The notes under the pieces: generated by a model
Told to the model about the DNA's origin: nothing
The model's database searches: none
The model's input: the letters and a program-made list of their open reading frames with translations, nothing else
Shown: in pieces, positions 50,456-50,883 of the stretch
Position numbering within the stretch: position 1 is the stretch's first letter
Layout of the letters: every line of letters begins with the position of its first letter
Made by a program: the position numbers and the translations under genes
Assembly: GCF_002549775.1 (NCBI RefSeq)
Contig: NZ_NMTR01000013.1
Coordinates: 1-50,883 of the forward strand
Source of the DNA: Faecalibacterium langellae
GTDB lineage: Bacteria > Bacillota > Clostridia > Oscillospirales > Ruminococcaceae
Direction of reading: 5' to 3'
Length of the DNA: 50,883 nucleotides

Positions 50456-50484
50456 TTGACAACTGTCCCGGGGTGTGGTATTAT
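50456..50484 (+). promoter_or_regulatory. rRNA operon promoter P1
   Basis: TTGACA (50456-50461), a 17-base spacer, then TATTAT (50479-50484) with an upstream TGG. It lies about 365 bases before 16S rRNA. Confidence 0.85.
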
Positions 50485-50629
50485 ACTTGAGCGCCAAGCG
50501 CGGAGGCAAAAGAATGACTTCAGCACGAAGCCCTTGAAAAGAACCAATGAACGTCAAGAAAGACCGGTTAGCGCCGAGGAACTTCAAGATGATTCAAGTT
50601 CAGAAAGTTCAAAAGCTTCGAAAAAAGAC

Positions 50630-50658
50630 TTGACAAAAAACCACTTCTGTGGTAAAAT
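50630..50658 (+). promoter_or_regulatory. rRNA operon promoter P2
   Basis: TTGACA (50630-50635), a 17-base spacer, then TAAAAT (50653-50658). Tandem strong promoters are usual before ribosomal RNA genes. Confidence 0.85.
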
Positions 50659-50689
50659 AATCAAGTCGTCAGCCGCTAAGGCTGAGGCG

Positions 50690-50849
50690 CACAGGACCTT
50701 GAAAATTGAACAATATCGAAAAACTTGTAACGGAACCTATTTTCGTGTTGGAAAAACACGTTAAACAATTCCAAAAGTAATTCACACAGGACGCAAGCGA
50801 TTGCGTGCTGAGCGAACAAGATTTAACACTTTAAAAGTGATAAATATCA
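50690..50849 (+). promoter_or_regulatory. rRNA leader with antitermination/processing segment
   Basis: The word CTTGAAAATTGAACAAT (from about 50698) resembles the conserved boxA-type leader of Firmicute rRNA operons. An AT-rich stretch with the short palindrome CACTTTAAAAGTG (about 50827) follows. This is the 5' side of the processing stem that encloses 16S. The stretch 50374-50690 between the promoters contains no gene. Confidence 0.55.
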
Positions 50850-50883
50850 TTTATAAAGAGTTTGATCCTGGCTCAGGACGAAC
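50850..50883 (+). rRNA. rrs: 16S ribosomal RNA, 5' end only
   Basis: The universal 5' segment AGAGTTTGATCCTGGCTCAG lies at 50857-50876. Taking it as bases 8-27 of 16S rRNA puts the first base near 50850. The gene runs off the right edge after about 34 bases, so the species cannot be judged from it. Confidence 0.97.

Noticed and set aside
50432-50764. 110-residue frame in the rRNA leader
   Set aside because: It runs across two rRNA promoters and the leader. Its Lys/Ser-rich product has no domain or ribosome site.
1-50883. CRISPR array, prophage or insertion sequence
   Set aside because: No regularly spaced direct repeats, integrase, transposase or phage structural genes were seen on either strand. 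The repeated palindromes have no coding capacity.

Overview
The window looks like chromosome from a GC-rich gut Clostridia species of the Oscillospiraceae, most likely Faecalibacterium or a close relative. That placement is inference. It rests on GC-rich coding DNA in a Gram-positive setting: sigma-A promoters of the TTGACA/TATAAT type, AGGAGG ribosome binding sites, an HPr/EI sugar PTS, a CIRCE-like heat-shock operator, an LPXTG surface protein, a SpoIIE-like phosphatase and a pectinesterase. Almost all of it is ordinary core chromosome. No integrase, transposase, phage gene or CRISPR array was seen.

Layout. 1-675: a leftward regulatory region at the edge and tRNA-Val with its promoter and terminator. 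675-4483: Holliday-junction genes ruvC-ruvA-ruvB and glmM. 4588-9261: a methyltransferase, the ECF vitamin-transporter core ecfA1-ecfA2-ecfT, and truA. 9303-13646: a membrane-anchored propeller protein, a CvpA-like protein and a zinc-ribbon Clp ATPase behind a CIRCE-like operator. 13804-16070: an XRE regulator with a membrane partner, then gltX. 16257-19770: a SpoIIE-like protein, a pectinesterase and a 53-residue membrane protein. 19943-22171 (minus): a two-component system. 22431-29550: a second anchored propeller protein, a UPF0340 protein, the PLP-binding YggS protein, an ABC exporter, an acetyltransferase and a BlaI/BlaR1-like pair. 29603-33909 (minus): glucokinase, FAH-family and DJ-1-family proteins, a TrpR-like repressor, a GNAT protein and a nitroreductase. 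34134-42502: a lectin, a Nudix protein, a repeat-rich LPXTG protein, a PTS-IIC-like protein, a GH25 lysozyme, a HAD phosphatase and a DUF4830-like protein. 42799-48763: ptsH, ptsI, a cation transporter, an aminotransferase and icd. 48968-50285 (minus): a GNAT protein and aroD. The window ends in a ribosomal RNA operon leader and the first bases of 16S rRNA.

Two families of interspersed palindromic elements lie between the genes. Family A is REP/BIME-like: a half unit of about 55 bases with end CCCTCATC or CCCTCTC and two hairpins whose arms covary. It occurs singly or as an inverted pair. Family B is an element of about 110 bases that begins at the stop codon of the gene before it (three copies). 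It keeps its flanks but changes the sequence of its large hairpin.

The observations most worth following are: a G/C homopolymer tract inside the promoter spacer of the LPXTG surface protein (possible phase variation); an HPr with His15 but Lys in place of the regulatory Ser46; the CIRCE-like operator before the Clp operon; a BlaR1-like protein with a different extracellular domain; a perfect operator palindrome over the -10 box of a TrpR-like gene; and the family B elements. All are read by eye, without alignment or folding software.
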